Below, one piece after another: positions 50,248 to 60,010 of a stretch of DNA of 64,000 nt. The position numbers and the translations under genes were made by a program. The first letter of the stretch is position 1, and the number at the start of each line of letters is the position of its first letter. Origin of the DNA: Hippea alviniae EP5-r (GTDB lineage: Bacteria > Campylobacterota_A > Desulfurellia > Desulfurellales > Hippeaceae); assembly GCF_000420385.1 (NCBI RefSeq), contig NZ_ATUV01000002.1, forward strand, positions 389,600 to 453,599. The letters run 5' to 3'. Below the pieces are notes generated by a model. That model was not told the DNA's origin, did not search any database, and saw only the letters and a program-made list of their open reading frames with translations.

Positions 50248-52914
50248 TCAAATCACTTCCAACTCTTTTGTTTTTCTGTAATATTTGATTACAAGAAGCT
50301 TTGTAAAATCGTTGAATACAAACCATGCAAGTGCGTATGCCCACATAAATAAAGCCCATTCAAAACCTATCGGAGTCATGATGCCAAACCCATAGATGGC
50401 GATTACTGTTCCTATGATTCTTGTTGAAAATGTGGCAAGGAATAGGGTAAATGACGGGTAGGGTTTTTTAAAGAACCAATCATCAATCCTTGTATTGTAA
50501 ATTGTTCCATGTCCTGCTATGACCATCTTTGCAAAGAAGATTGACTGAACAAATGAATACCATGACTCTTTGTCGTTCATGTTTACCCATGCAGGAACAT
50601 GTGGTAAGAAGGTTAAGGTTTCTGGATGCGATTTTAGATATATCATAACGATGTAAAAAATGGTAAAGCTACTCAAAACGCCTGCTATACCAAGCCAGGA
50701 AGACAAAACCAGCATCTCGTGCATATCCCATCTGACAGGTTTTTTTCTTACTTTTGTGCTGTCATAGGCTATTGCAAGTATGGGTATGTCGTTAAGCAGG
50801 GCAAGAACTATAATCATTATTGATGTTAGCGGGTAAAAATTGAATACAATTATTGAAAGTGTCATAAAGATGATGATGCGTATTGTCTCTGCTATGCGGA
50901 AGATTGTATAGCTCTTCATTCTTTCAAATGTGATTCTTGCTTCTTTGATAGCATCTATGATTACCTTTAATCCTTCACTTAAAAGAACGATGTCGGCTGC
51001 TGCCCTTGCTGCATCTGTAGCGTTGCTGACGGCTATTCCGGTATCGGCTTTTTTTAGAGCAGGTGCATCGTTTACACCGTCGCCTGTCATTCCGACGATA
51101 TGATTGGCTTTTTGCAGTTCATCGACGATAAAGTATTTATCTTCTGGCAACACTTCGGCAAAGCCGCCAGCTTCTTCGATGATTTTTATTATCTCACTTT
51201 CGTGTCTTTTTACCGTTCCTTTAATGAGCTTGCCTTCAATCTCCTTTTTGACTTCGTTAACGATGTTGTTGACTTTTTCTTTTATCTCTTCTTCTGAAAG
51301 GTTTAGGTTTTTTAAAAGGGCTTTACTTATGACTTCCGAAAGTATCAGATACTCGTCGTGCGTCTCGTTTTTTAGCTCTTTTATCGGATAGATGTTTCCT
51401 TCGATATTGAGTATCTTTGCTATGTATCTTGCAACGGAGATGTTGTCTCCTGTTATCATCTTTACCTTAACGCCCTTGTTCTTTGCTTCTCTTATTGCAT
51501 CTTTACTGTCTGTTCTTGGCGGATCATACAACGGTATCAGTCCCACGAATCTAAATTTTGGCTCTTTCTCTTCTTTTATTGCCACTCCGATGGTTCTAAA
51601 TCCGTCATTTGCAAACTCATCTATCTTTTTTATTATCTCTTCGCTCTCTTGAGATGAGAGTTTTGAAAGTTTTAGTATAACCTGCGGTGCTCCTTTGATG
51701 ATTTTCATTACTTTGCCTTCTATCTCAACAACTGCTTCTGTTCTTTTTATTGCAGGGTCAAAAGGAGTGAAGTCTATAAGTTTAAAATTCGGCAGTTCAA
51801 TGTTGTGTTTTTCTAACCATTCAAAAATTGGCTTCTCTATCGGGTCGTTGTTTTCTTTTTTGCTTGTTAGGGCTGCATATACAAATAGCTCTTTTTGAGA
51901 ATATCCGTTGTTTACATAGGCTTCTTTTGTTGTCATTCTGTTTTGTGTTAATGTTCCTGTTTTATCCGAGCAGAGTATGTCCATTCCAGCCATCTCTTCT
52001 ATTGCTGATAGCCTGCTTACTATTGCCTTTTTTCGTGCCAAATTTAGAGCACCAACGGCCATCACAACGGTTAAAACAGTGGGAAGGGCAACAGGTATTG
52101 CAGCGATGGTTAAAACTAAAGAGAACTCCATAAGCTCCCAGATGTTTTCATGCCTTTTGACACCAACAAAAATGATGAATGAAATCATTATAACCGTTAT
52201 TATGATAAGGAAGTTGCCGACATTTATGACCATCTTTTGAAAATGACTCTTTTGTGTCTTTTCTGCCTTTGCCACAAGACCAACCGTTTTTCCAAAGTAT
52301 GTGTCTGAGCCTGTTGCTATGACGATGGCTTTTGCTTCTCCTTGTTTTACGATTGAATTTGCGTATGCAACATCCTTTAAATTCTTTCTCACAGGCAGGC
52401 TCTCGCCTGTAAGGGCTGACTGGTCTATTGATAGATAACCGTCGTTTTCTATGATGATAACATCAGCAGGAACTATGTTTCCTATTTTTATCTTGACAAT
52501 GTCTCCGGGAACAAGCAGCTTTGATGGTATCTCTGTCCACTTTCCATCTCTTAGCACCAAAGCTTTGCTTGCCAGTTTGCTTTTTAATACTTCTATAGCA
52601 TTTAAGGCTTTGTGTTCCTGGTAAAAGTCTAATATGGCATTAACAAAGAGCATTATTGTGATGATTATAAAATCTTCCCAATGATGAACTATAGCACTTA
52701 GAATAGCTGCTATCTCAATCATCCATGGGATTGGTCCCCAGAATCTTCTAAGAATCCTTCTTAAAAGAGATTCTCTTTTTTCTGAAATCTCGTTTAGTCC
52801 AAACCTTTTTATTCTCTCTTCAGCTTCTTGGTTTATAAGTCCTTCATTTTCGTCTGTTTTTAATTCTGCCACTATTTTGTAAAGTGGCATGTTTTTGTAA
52901 TCATCTGCATTCAT
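50248..52914 (-). CDS. P-type H+-ATPase (plasma-membrane PMA-like, P3A)
   Basis: 888 residues. Phosphorylation site CSDKTGTLT with Asp317, TGES near residue 170, MTGDGVNDAPAL in the hinge and about ten membrane helices. WGPIPWMIEIAAILS and the overall layout match fungal/plant proton pumps and their bacterial relatives. A charged insert near residues 530-600 (SEEEIKEKVNNIVNEVKKEI) is longer than I would expect. It probably exports protons; K+ transport is less likely. Three bases from msrA. Confidence 0.87.
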   Translation of the reverse strand: MNADDYKNMPLYKIVAELKTDENEGLINQEAEERIKRFGLNEISEKRESLLRRILRRFWGPIPWMIEIAAILSAIVHHWEDFIIITIMLFVNAILDFYQEHKALNAIEVLKSKLASKALVLRDGKWTEIPSKLLVPGDIVKIKIGNIVPADVIIIENDGYLSIDQSALTGESLPVRKNLKDVAYANSIVKQGEAKAIVIATGSDTYFGKTVGLVAKAEKTQKSHFQKMVINVGNFLIIITVIMISFIIFVGVKRHENIWELMEFSLVLTIAAIPVALPTVLTVVMAVGALNLARKKAIVSRLSAIEEMAGMDILCSDKTGTLTQNRMTTKEAYVNNGYSQKELFVYAALTSKKENNDPIEKPIFEWLEKHNIELPNFKLIDFTPFDPAIKRTEAVVEIEGKVMKIIKGAPQVILKLSKLSSQESEEIIKKIDEFANDGFRTIGVAIKEEKEPKFRFVGLIPLYDPPRTDSKDAIREAKNKGVKVKMITGDNISVARYIAKILNIEGNIYPIKELKNETHDEYLILSEVISKALLKNLNLSEEEIKEKVNNIVNEVKKEIEGKLIKGTVKRHESEIIKIIEEAGGFAEVLPEDKYFIVDELQKANHIVGMTGDGVNDAPALKKADTGIAVSNATDAARAAADIVLLSEGLKVIIDAIKEARITFERMKSYTIFRIAETIRIIIFMTLSIIVFNFYPLTSIMIIVLALLNDIPILAIAYDSTKVRKKPVRWDMHEMLVLSSWLGIAGVLSSFTIFYIVMIYLKSHPETLTFLPHVPAWVNMNDKESWYSFVQSIFFAKMVIAGHGTIYNTRIDDWFFKKPYPSFTLFLATFSTRIIGTVIAIYGFGIMTPIGFEWALFMWAYALAWFVFNDFTKLLVIKYYRKTKELEVI

Positions 52915-52917
52915 CTC

Positions 52918-53457
52918 TTAGGGCTCCTTTGCAAGTATTTTCTCTATTCTTTTAAACATTTCCGTTGCTGATGCCCTTTGAGAATGCTCATAATAGTAAT
53001 TGTATTCCTTTGGATATTTTAGGTAATACTTCTGGTGATACTCTTCGGCTTCATAAAACTCAGAAACAGGCAGTATTTTTGTGTTTACGGTTATATTGGC
53101 TTTTTCGAGTTTTTCTTTTAATTTTTCTGCTATTTTCTTTTCTGTGTCGTTAGAGTAAAATATGGCAGTCTCATACTGTTTACCTATGTCGCAGAACTGC
53201 CCGTAAGGGTTTGTTGGGTCTATGTTTTTAAAGAATACTTTAACTAACTCTTCGTATGATATTTTCTCTGTATTATACTCAACCTTTACAGCTTCATAGT
53301 GTCCGCCTATGCCTGCTGAAACCTTCTCATAGGTTGGATTTTTCAATCTTCCACCTGTGTATCCAACTGTTGTTCTTATAACACCATCTGTTTGGTCAAA
53401 TACTTTCTGTAGACACCAGAAGCATCCGCCGGCAAATATGGCAGTTGATACTCTCAT
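52918..53457 (-). CDS. msrA: Peptide methionine (S)-S-oxide reductase
   Basis: 179 residues. The catalytic motif GCFWCLQ (Cys12) is near the N-terminus, with GGHYEAVKVEYNTEKISYEE, TNPYGQFCDIGKQYETAIFY and AEEYHQKYYLKYP. It repairs oxidised methionine. It precedes the P-ATPase gene on the same strand and probably shares its transcript. Confidence 0.95.
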   Translation of the reverse strand: MRVSTAIFAGGCFWCLQKVFDQTDGVIRTTVGYTGGRLKNPTYEKVSAGIGGHYEAVKVEYNTEKISYEELVKVFFKNIDPTNPYGQFCDIGKQYETAIFYSNDTEKKIAEKLKEKLEKANITVNTKILPVSEFYEAEEYHQKYYLKYPKEYNYYYEHSQRASATEMFKRIEKILAKEP

Positions 53458-53513
53458 ATATTTAAATTTAGTTAAATTTTTACTTTTGTCGATTTTTTTG
53501 ATAAAAGGTTTGC

Positions 53514-54272
53514 ATGCTTAAAAAGTTGCTTATAGTGGTTTTTTTGGTTTTTGTATCATCTTGGGCAGTTGCTGAAGAGCTAAATCTAAAATCGTTTAAG
53601 GCAAAGTATAAGTTTGACTTTAGCGGCCTTAATGCAGCAAAAGGAGAATTAACAGCAAAACTTGATAACAACACCTATACTATAAACTTTAGTGGAAAAA
53701 CCGTCTCTCCGGTCAAATGGTTTTTTAAATTAAAGGTGAAAATCAAAGATGCAATAGATTTATCGAACAATAGGGATATATATTATTACTCTTCAATAGA
53801 AAGGCCTAAAAAGGTAAAAAAGATTTATGTTAAATTTGATAACAGAACTCAAGCAACTGTTCTGTATCAGAAGAATTCGGACAAAAAAGAGTATATTGTA
53901 AAGTCAAAAAATGGTGTTTTCTCACCTTTAACCGTCTATATGTTTTTTATTACGCACAAGATAGAATTGGGCAAAGCTTATTACAGAGATGTTGTTGTAT
54001 CCAAGAAACTTTATAGAATAAAAATTTTGCCCATCAAGGAAGAAACAATAAACCTTGACTCTTTCGGAAGAGAAAAGGGAAAAAGAAGGGTTTTGAAAGC
54101 AGAACTTTCTTTTTATAAGCTTGATAGAAACGGTGAGCTTATAAAAAACGAAAAGGTTAAAAAGTTGGTTGTTTGGGTTTCTCTAAAGCCTCCGCAGTTG
54201 CCAGTCTTGGTTCAAATGTGGCATTTTATAGGTGTATTTGAAGCTAAGCTTATAGATTTAAAGGTTTATTGA
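53514..54272 (+). CDS. DUF3108 periplasmic protein
   Basis: 252 residues with a signal peptide (LLIVVFLVFVSSWAVAEE). KFDFSGLNAAKGELTAKLD and the C-terminal VSLKPPQLPVLVQMWHF are typical of DUF3108 proteins, which are beta-rich and of unknown role in the envelope. Divergent from msrA; own transcription unit before dnaE. Confidence 0.8.
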   Translation: MLKKLLIVVFLVFVSSWAVAEELNLKSFKAKYKFDFSGLNAAKGELTAKLDNNTYTINFSGKTVSPVKWFFKLKVKIKDAIDLSNNRDIYYYSSIERPKKVKKIYVKFDNRTQATVLYQKNSDKKEYIVKSKNGVFSPLTVYMFFITHKIELGKAYYRDVVVSKKLYRIKILPIKEETINLDSFGREKGKRRVLKAELSFYKLDRNGELIKNEKVKKLVVWVSLKPPQLPVLVQMWHFIGVFEAKLIDLKVY

Positions 54273-54357
54273 GAATTTAACTTTATTTTATAAAGGATTC
54301 AACTTTCTCTCTTGAAATGATATGATATGGGCGTTTAATGATAAGGGGGGTGAGAAA

Positions 54358-57300
54358 ATGTCTTTCGTCCATTTACATAACCACTCAGAATACAGTCTCT
54401 TAGACGGTGCAAGCAGAATAGATAGAATGATAGATAAAGCAGTAAAGAGCAATATGAAAGCTGTTGCCTTAACAGACCATGGCAACATGTTTGGAGCACT
54501 TGAGTTTTATAAAACCGCCAAAGCGAAAGGTATAAAGCCTATTTTGGGTTTTGAAGGTTATATATCGCCGACAAAACTCGATGATAGGCAAACAAAGGGT
54601 AATTATCACATTACTCTTCTTGCCAAGAACAATAAGGGATATGAGAATTTAATGTATCTCTGCAGTATTGGTTTCTTGAAGGGCTTCTATTACAAGCCAA
54701 GGATAGATAAAGAGCTTTTAAGAGAATATTCAAAAGGTATTATAGCAGGCAGTGCCTGTCTTCATGGTGAAGTTCAGTTTAAGCTTTTAAGCGGTGATTA
54801 TGAAGGAGCGAAAAAGGCCGTTTATGAGTATAAAGAGATATTCGGCAAGGACAACTTCTTTTTGGAGATTATGAGACACGGACTTGAAGACCAAGAGAAG
54901 ATCGATAAAGAGCTAATAAGACTTGCTCTTGAGACAAATACGCCACTTGTTGCAACAAACGATTGCCACTATCTAAACAGTGAAGATGCAGAAGCTCAAG
55001 ATGCTCTGCTCTGTGTTCAGACAAACAAACTCATAAGCGATGAAGATAGAATGAGAATGGGTTCAAATGAGTTTTATTTCAAAACAGAAGAAGAGATGCT
55101 CGAAGTATTTAAAGATAACCCTGAGTTTGTTCACAACTCTGGCTATATAGCTGATATGTGCAATGTTGAACTTGAGATAGGAAAACTCACACCGCCGCAT
55201 TACAAAACACCCGATGGCAGCGATGAGAGAGAGTATTTAAGAAGACTCGCCTATGAAGGGTTGGAGATTAAGACAAAAGGCTTTAATGAAGATAAAAGGG
55301 AGCTTTACAGAAAAAGGCTTGAACATGAGCTAAATATAATAGAACAGATGGGTTTTTCTGGATACTTTTTAATCGTTTGGGACTTTATCAACTATGCTAA
55401 AAAGAACAAGATTCCCGTAGGTCCAGGTAGAGGCTCAGCAGCAGGCAGTCTTGTCTCATACTGCATAGGCATAACAGATATTGACCCGATAAAGTATAAC
55501 CTTCTTTTTGAGCGATTTTTGAATCCAGAAAGGGTAACAATGCCCGATATCGATGTTGACTTCTGTGCAGTAAGAAGGGACGAAGTTATACATTATGTTA
55601 GAGAAAAGTACGGCGAGCATAATGTTGCTCAAGTTATCACATTTGGAACAATGAAGGCAAAGGCTGTTGTCAGGGATGTGGCAAGGGTTTTAGGCTTTCC
55701 TTACAAAGAAGCAGACAGAATTGCAAAGATGATTCCCGGCGACGAAACACTTGATGGTGCGATTAAGTCGAATCCACAGCTTAAAAGTGAGATTGAGAAG
55801 AGTGATGAAGTTAAGAAGCTGTTTGAAATATCCAAGGTTTTGGAAGGCGTTAAAAGACATGCGTCTATTCATGCAGCTGGTGTTGTTATCTCGACTGAGC
55901 CCATTTACAAAAAATGCCCACTCTATAAAGCACCGGGTGAAGATACGATAGCAACCCAATTTTCAAAGGATTTGCTTGAAGATATTGGACTGATAAAATT
56001 TGACTTCTTGGGACTTAAAAACTTAACAGTTATTGATGAGACGGTAAGGCAGATAGGTGATGATTTTGATATATCAAAAATCCCGCTTGATGATGAGAAA
56101 ACATTTGAGCTTCTAAGAAGTGGTGATACACTTGGCGTATTTCAGCTTGAATCTTCTGGCATGCAGAGACTTATAACAGAGTTAAAGCCAACCGTATTTG
56201 AAGACTTGATAGCCCTTGTTGCTTTGTATAGACCAGGACCCTTAGGCAGCGGTATGGTTCAGGATTTTATAGACAGAAAGCATGGTAAAAAACCTATCGA
56301 GTATCCACTGCCAGAGCTTGAAGATATACTAAAAGACACATACGGCATAATTCTCTATCAGGAACAGGTTATGCAGATAGCAAGTAAACTGGCAGGTTAT
56401 TCACTTGGTGAAGCAGATATTTTAAGAAGGGCGATGGGTAAAAAGAAGAAGGAAGTCATGGAAGAGCAGCGTGGCATATTTGTAAGCAGAGCCGTTGAAA
56501 GGGGAATAGACAAAGCAAAAGCTGAAGAGATTTTTGACTTAATGGCTAAGTTTGCAGAGTATGGTTTTAACAAGTCTCACTCTGCAGCCTATGCTTATAT
56601 TGCCTATCAGACAGCTTATCTAAAAGCTCACTATCCTGCCTACTTCATGAGCGCATTGCTGACAAGCGAAAAGAACAATACAGACCAGATAGCCAAATAC
56701 ATAGAAGAGTGCAACAGAATGCATATAACTGTTCTGCCGCCAGATATAAATGACAGTTTCCATGATTTTGCCGTTGCTGAAAAGGATGGAGAGAAAGTAA
56801 TACGCTTTGGGTTTTCTGCTATAAAGAATGTGGGTGATGCGGCAATAGAGAACATTATAGAAACAAGAAAAGAAGGTAAGTTTAAGGATATTTTTGATTT
56901 TCTAAAAAAGGTTGATACGCGAAAGGTTAATAAAAAGGTCATAGAGAGCTTAATAAAGAGTGGGTGCTTTGACTCACTCGGCACAGATAGAGCAACGCTG
57001 CTTGCCAATCTGGATACAATATTAGATTGGGCAAACGAAAAGACAAAAAAGAGCACAAAAAAGATGCCTTCTCTATTTGGAGCAGTAAAGGAAGAGAAGG
57101 AGAACTATCCTGAGCTTAAAAAGGTTGATAATGTGTCAGAAGAGAAGATTTTGGAGTATGAGAGAGAGCTTTTGGGCTTTTTTGTTAGTGCCAACCCTAT
57201 ATCTAAGTATAAAAATTTGATAGAAGCCATAGTTAACGCAACAAGCCAAACGGCAAAGGAGAAGTTTGACAGCGAACTTATAATGGCAGGTATCCCTGTA

Positions 57301-57765
57301 TCTGTTAGAAAGACAAGAACAAAAAGGAAAGAGACGATGGCTTTTGTTAAATTTATGGACATAGACGGCACATTTGAAGCCACAGTTTTTCCTGCACTTT
57401 ACAAAGATAAAGGCGAGCTGTTTGAGAAGAATAAGCTGCTTATAGTATTGGGAAATTTAGACCCTACAACAGAAAAGGCCAATCTAATAGTTAAAGATAT
57501 AATAGAATACGACAAGATTGATGAGTTTGTTAGAAGTGTTGAGCTAATCTTGGCAGAAAAAGACATAGAAATCATAGACAAGCTAAAGACGATTGTTGAA
57601 AGGAATAAAGGAGATAAACCGCTCTATATAAGATTTAAAGAGAATGATAATCTATACACTATACAGACACTTATGAAAATAGCGATAAACAATATACTTT
57701 TAGATGCTCTGAAGCGTTATAATGTAAGATACAGATTTAAACTAAATGAGGAGTTTGGTGTATGA
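54358..57765 (+). CDS. dnaE: DNA polymerase III subunit alpha
   Basis: 1135 residues from ATG 54358 after AAGGGGGGTG; upstream in-frame codons are not plausible. The PHP domain starts HLHNHSEYSLLDG. The palm has GPGRGSAAGSLVSYC and PDIDVDF with catalytic Asp397 and Asp399 (third Asp 401). FEYGFNKSHSAAYA-like and OB-fold segments follow. Replicative polymerase. The stop overlaps the epimerase start (ATGA). Confidence 0.96.
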   Translation: MSFVHLHNHSEYSLLDGASRIDRMIDKAVKSNMKAVALTDHGNMFGALEFYKTAKAKGIKPILGFEGYISPTKLDDRQTKGNYHITLLAKNNKGYENLMYLCSIGFLKGFYYKPRIDKELLREYSKGIIAGSACLHGEVQFKLLSGDYEGAKKAVYEYKEIFGKDNFFLEIMRHGLEDQEKIDKELIRLALETNTPLVATNDCHYLNSEDAEAQDALLCVQTNKLISDEDRMRMGSNEFYFKTEEEMLEVFKDNPEFVHNSGYIADMCNVELEIGKLTPPHYKTPDGSDEREYLRRLAYEGLEIKTKGFNEDKRELYRKRLEHELNIIEQMGFSGYFLIVWDFINYAKKNKIPVGPGRGSAAGSLVSYCIGITDIDPIKYNLLFERFLNPERVTMPDIDVDFCAVRRDEVIHYVREKYGEHNVAQVITFGTMKAKAVVRDVARVLGFPYKEADRIAKMIPGDETLDGAIKSNPQLKSEIEKSDEVKKLFEISKVLEGVKRHASIHAAGVVISTEPIYKKCPLYKAPGEDTIATQFSKDLLEDIGLIKFDFLGLKNLTVIDETVRQIGDDFDISKIPLDDEKTFELLRSGDTLGVFQLESSGMQRLITELKPTVFEDLIALVALYRPGPLGSGMVQDFIDRKHGKKPIEYPLPELEDILKDTYGIILYQEQVMQIASKLAGYSLGEADILRRAMGKKKKEVMEEQRGIFVSRAVERGIDKAKAEEIFDLMAKFAEYGFNKSHSAAYAYIAYQTAYLKAHYPAYFMSALLTSEKNNTDQIAKYIEECNRMHITVLPPDINDSFHDFAVAEKDGEKVIRFGFSAIKNVGDAAIENIIETRKEGKFKDIFDFLKKVDTRKVNKKVIESLIKSGCFDSLGTDRATLLANLDTILDWANEKTKKSTKKMPSLFGAVKEEKENYPELKKVDNVSEEKILEYERELLGFFVSANPISKYKNLIEAIVNATSQTAKEKFDSELIMAGIPVSVRKTRTKRKETMAFVKFMDIDGTFEATVFPALYKDKGELFEKNKLLIVLGNLDPTTEKANLIVKDIIEYDKIDEFVRSVELILAEKDIEIIDKLKTIVERNKGDKPLYIRFKENDNLYTIQTLMKIAINNILLDALKRYNVRYRFKLNEEFGV

Positions 57766-58811
57766 AAATCTTAATTACAGGTGTTGCTGGTTTTATAGGT
57801 TTTCATCTTGCAAATAGACTTGCAAGTGAAGGCTTTGATGTGTTTGGTATAGATAACATAAATGACTATTACGATGTAAGCTTAAAGTATGGAAGGCTGA
57901 AAGAGTCTGGTTTCGAAGGAAGTTTTGAGTATGGTAAGGTGTTTAAATCAAGCAAGTATGAGTCATATAGATTCTCAAAAGTGGATTTAAAGGATAAAGA
58001 GAGTATAGATAGACTGTTTAGAGAAGAGAAGTTTGATGCTGTATGTAATTTAGCTGCACAGGCTGGTGTTAGGTACTCTCTAAAAAACCCTTACTCTTAC
58101 ATTGACAGCAATATATATGGTTTTTTGAATATACTTGAAGCGTGCAGGCATTTTGAAGTTGAAAATCTGTGTTTTGCTTCATCTTCAAGCGTTTATGGAC
58201 TGAATAAAAAGCAGCCGTTCTCTGAAAAGGATAATGTTGACCATCCGATAAGTTTGTATGCTGCAACAAAGAAATCCAATGAGCTTATGGCTCATACCTA
58301 TAGCTACCTTTATGGGGTAAGGGCAACTGGTTTGAGATTCTTTACAGTTTATGGTCCATGGGGAAGGCCGGACATGGCTCTGTTTAAGTTTGTTAAAAAT
58401 ATTTTGGAAGATAAGCCCATCGATGTTTATAACTATGGCAAAATGGAAAGAGACTTTACCTACATTGATGATATAATCGAAGGTGTGGTAAGAGTGATAA
58501 AAAACCCAGCAAAACCAAACGATAACTGGGATGCTTTAAATCCAGACCCATCATCATCGAAGGTGGCTTACAAGATTTACAACATAGGCAATAACTCGCC
58601 TGTTAAGTTAGACCGCTTCATTGAGATAATAGAGAAGGAACTGGGTAAAAAGGCAAAAAGAAACCTTATGCCCATGCAGCCGGGCGATGTTGAGTCAACC
58701 TATGCCGATGTATCGGCTTTGATTGAAGATTTAGACTACAAACCATATACGCCACCCGAAGTAGGAATAAAAAGGTTTATAGAATGGTATCGTTCGTTCT
58801 ATAAAATTTAA
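57762..58811 (+). CDS. NAD-dependent epimerase, UDP-glucuronate 4-epimerase type
   Basis: 349 residues. GVAGFIGFHLANRLA binds NAD, ASSSSVYGLNKKQPFS and SLYAATKKSNELMAHTYSYL carry the catalytic Ser and Tyr-x-x-x-Lys. FFTVYGPWGRPDMALFKFV is typical of UDP-glucuronate/UDP-galacturonate epimerases making surface polysaccharide sugars. Coupled by overlap to dnaE, which is an unusual neighbour. Confidence 0.9.
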   Translation: MKILITGVAGFIGFHLANRLASEGFDVFGIDNINDYYDVSLKYGRLKESGFEGSFEYGKVFKSSKYESYRFSKVDLKDKESIDRLFREEKFDAVCNLAAQAGVRYSLKNPYSYIDSNIYGFLNILEACRHFEVENLCFASSSSVYGLNKKQPFSEKDNVDHPISLYAATKKSNELMAHTYSYLYGVRATGLRFFTVYGPWGRPDMALFKFVKNILEDKPIDVYNYGKMERDFTYIDDIIEGVVRVIKNPAKPNDNWDALNPDPSSSKVAYKIYNIGNNSPVKLDRFIEIIEKELGKKAKRNLMPMQPGDVESTYADVSALIEDLDYKPYTPPEVGIKRFIEWYRSFYKI

Positions 58812-58937
58812 CCGTTAATTAATTAATTTTTAACCAAAATTTATTGACAAAATCATAATAATACTATAATTTAAAAATGAAGGGGGTGAGATTTAATTTT
58901 TATCACCTAATTAATTTTTTGTGTTGGAGGTGTTTTT

Positions 58938-59945
58938 ATGCGTAAGTTGGGCTATCTTGTCTTGGCTATTATGTTTCTTGTTTTAGGATTGGGTTTTAAG
59001 GCTCAGTCAAAAATTACCTTTGTAACCATCGGAACAGGTGGGGTTACAGGTGTTTATTATCCTGCTGGTGGTGCTATATCTAAGATGGTTAACGCCAAGT
59101 TTAAGCAGTATCACATTAAGATGACCGTCGAGTCAACGGGTGGTTCTGTTTACAATATTAATGCTGTTTTGAGTGGAGACTTGGACTTTGGAATTTGCCA
59201 GTCTGATAGGCAATATGAAGCTTGGCATGGTCTTGCGGAGTGGAAGAATAAAGGTCCTCAGAAGAATTTAAGAAGTGTTTTTGCTTTACATCCCGAGTCT
59301 ATTACGCTTGTTGCAAGTGTTGATAGCGGTATAAAGAGCGTATATGATTTGAAGGGTAAAAGGGTTAATCTTGGAAATCCAGGCTCTGGTCAGCTTCAAA
59401 ACTCAAAAGATATTTTAAAGGCTTTTGGCATCTCTTTAAAGGATATAAAGCCTGAATATGTTAAGGCTGTTGAAGCACCGGGTCTTCTTCAGGATGGAAG
59501 AATTGATGCCTTTTTCTATACGGTTGGACATCCAAATGGTAATATAAAAGAAGCAACGAGTGGAAGGATTAAGGTTAGAATAATCCCTATAACAGGAAAA
59601 CCTGTTGAAAAGTTACTTAAAGAGCATCCTTATTATGCCAAAGCTGAAATTCCTGTTAAGAAGTTTTATCCAATGGCTGCAAATAAGAAACCAATTGTAT
59701 GGACTGTAGGTGTTAAGGCTACGGTTGTTACAAGTGCAAAAGAACCTGCAAATATTGTTTATGCTATAACGAAGGAAGTTTTTGAAAATTTAGATACATT
59801 TAAAAAATTACATCCTGCCTTTGCTGTTTTGACAAAGAAAAATATGCTTGAAGGATTAACGGCACCTATACATCCGGGAGCACTCAAATATTACAGAGAA
59901 AGTGGTTTAATTAAATACATACCTAAGAATCTTATTCAGCAGTAA
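58938..59945 (+). CDS. TAXI-family TRAP transporter solute-binding protein
   Basis: 335 residues. The signal peptide (LGYLVLAIMFLVLGLGFKAQS) is followed by ITFVTIGTGGVTGVYYPAGG, the TAXI signature, and RVNLGNPGSGQLQNSKDILK. It binds a carboxylate or amino-acid-like solute in the periplasm and delivers it to the fused permease downstream. The upstream region has TTGACA and TATAAT with a short 15-base spacer near 58853-58870. Confidence 0.93.
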   Translation: MRKLGYLVLAIMFLVLGLGFKAQSKITFVTIGTGGVTGVYYPAGGAISKMVNAKFKQYHIKMTVESTGGSVYNINAVLSGDLDFGICQSDRQYEAWHGLAEWKNKGPQKNLRSVFALHPESITLVASVDSGIKSVYDLKGKRVNLGNPGSGQLQNSKDILKAFGISLKDIKPEYVKAVEAPGLLQDGRIDAFFYTVGHPNGNIKEATSGRIKVRIIPITGKPVEKLLKEHPYYAKAEIPVKKFYPMAANKKPIVWTVGVKATVVTSAKEPANIVYAITKEVFENLDTFKKLHPAFAVLTKKNMLEGLTAPIHPGALKYYRESGLIKYIPKNLIQQ

Positions 59946-59954
59946 AAGATATTA

Positions 59955-59977
59955 GGGTGGCAAAAGCCACCCTTTTT
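59955..59977 (+). terminator. Terminator/attenuator between TRAP genes
   Basis: GGGTGGC-AAAA-GCCACCC followed by T5, between the binding-protein stop and the permease ribosome site. It would make the binding protein more abundant than the permease. Confidence 0.8.
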
Positions 59978-60010
59978 AATTTGTTAAAACCTTTTCAGAG
60001 GTGTTTTCTT

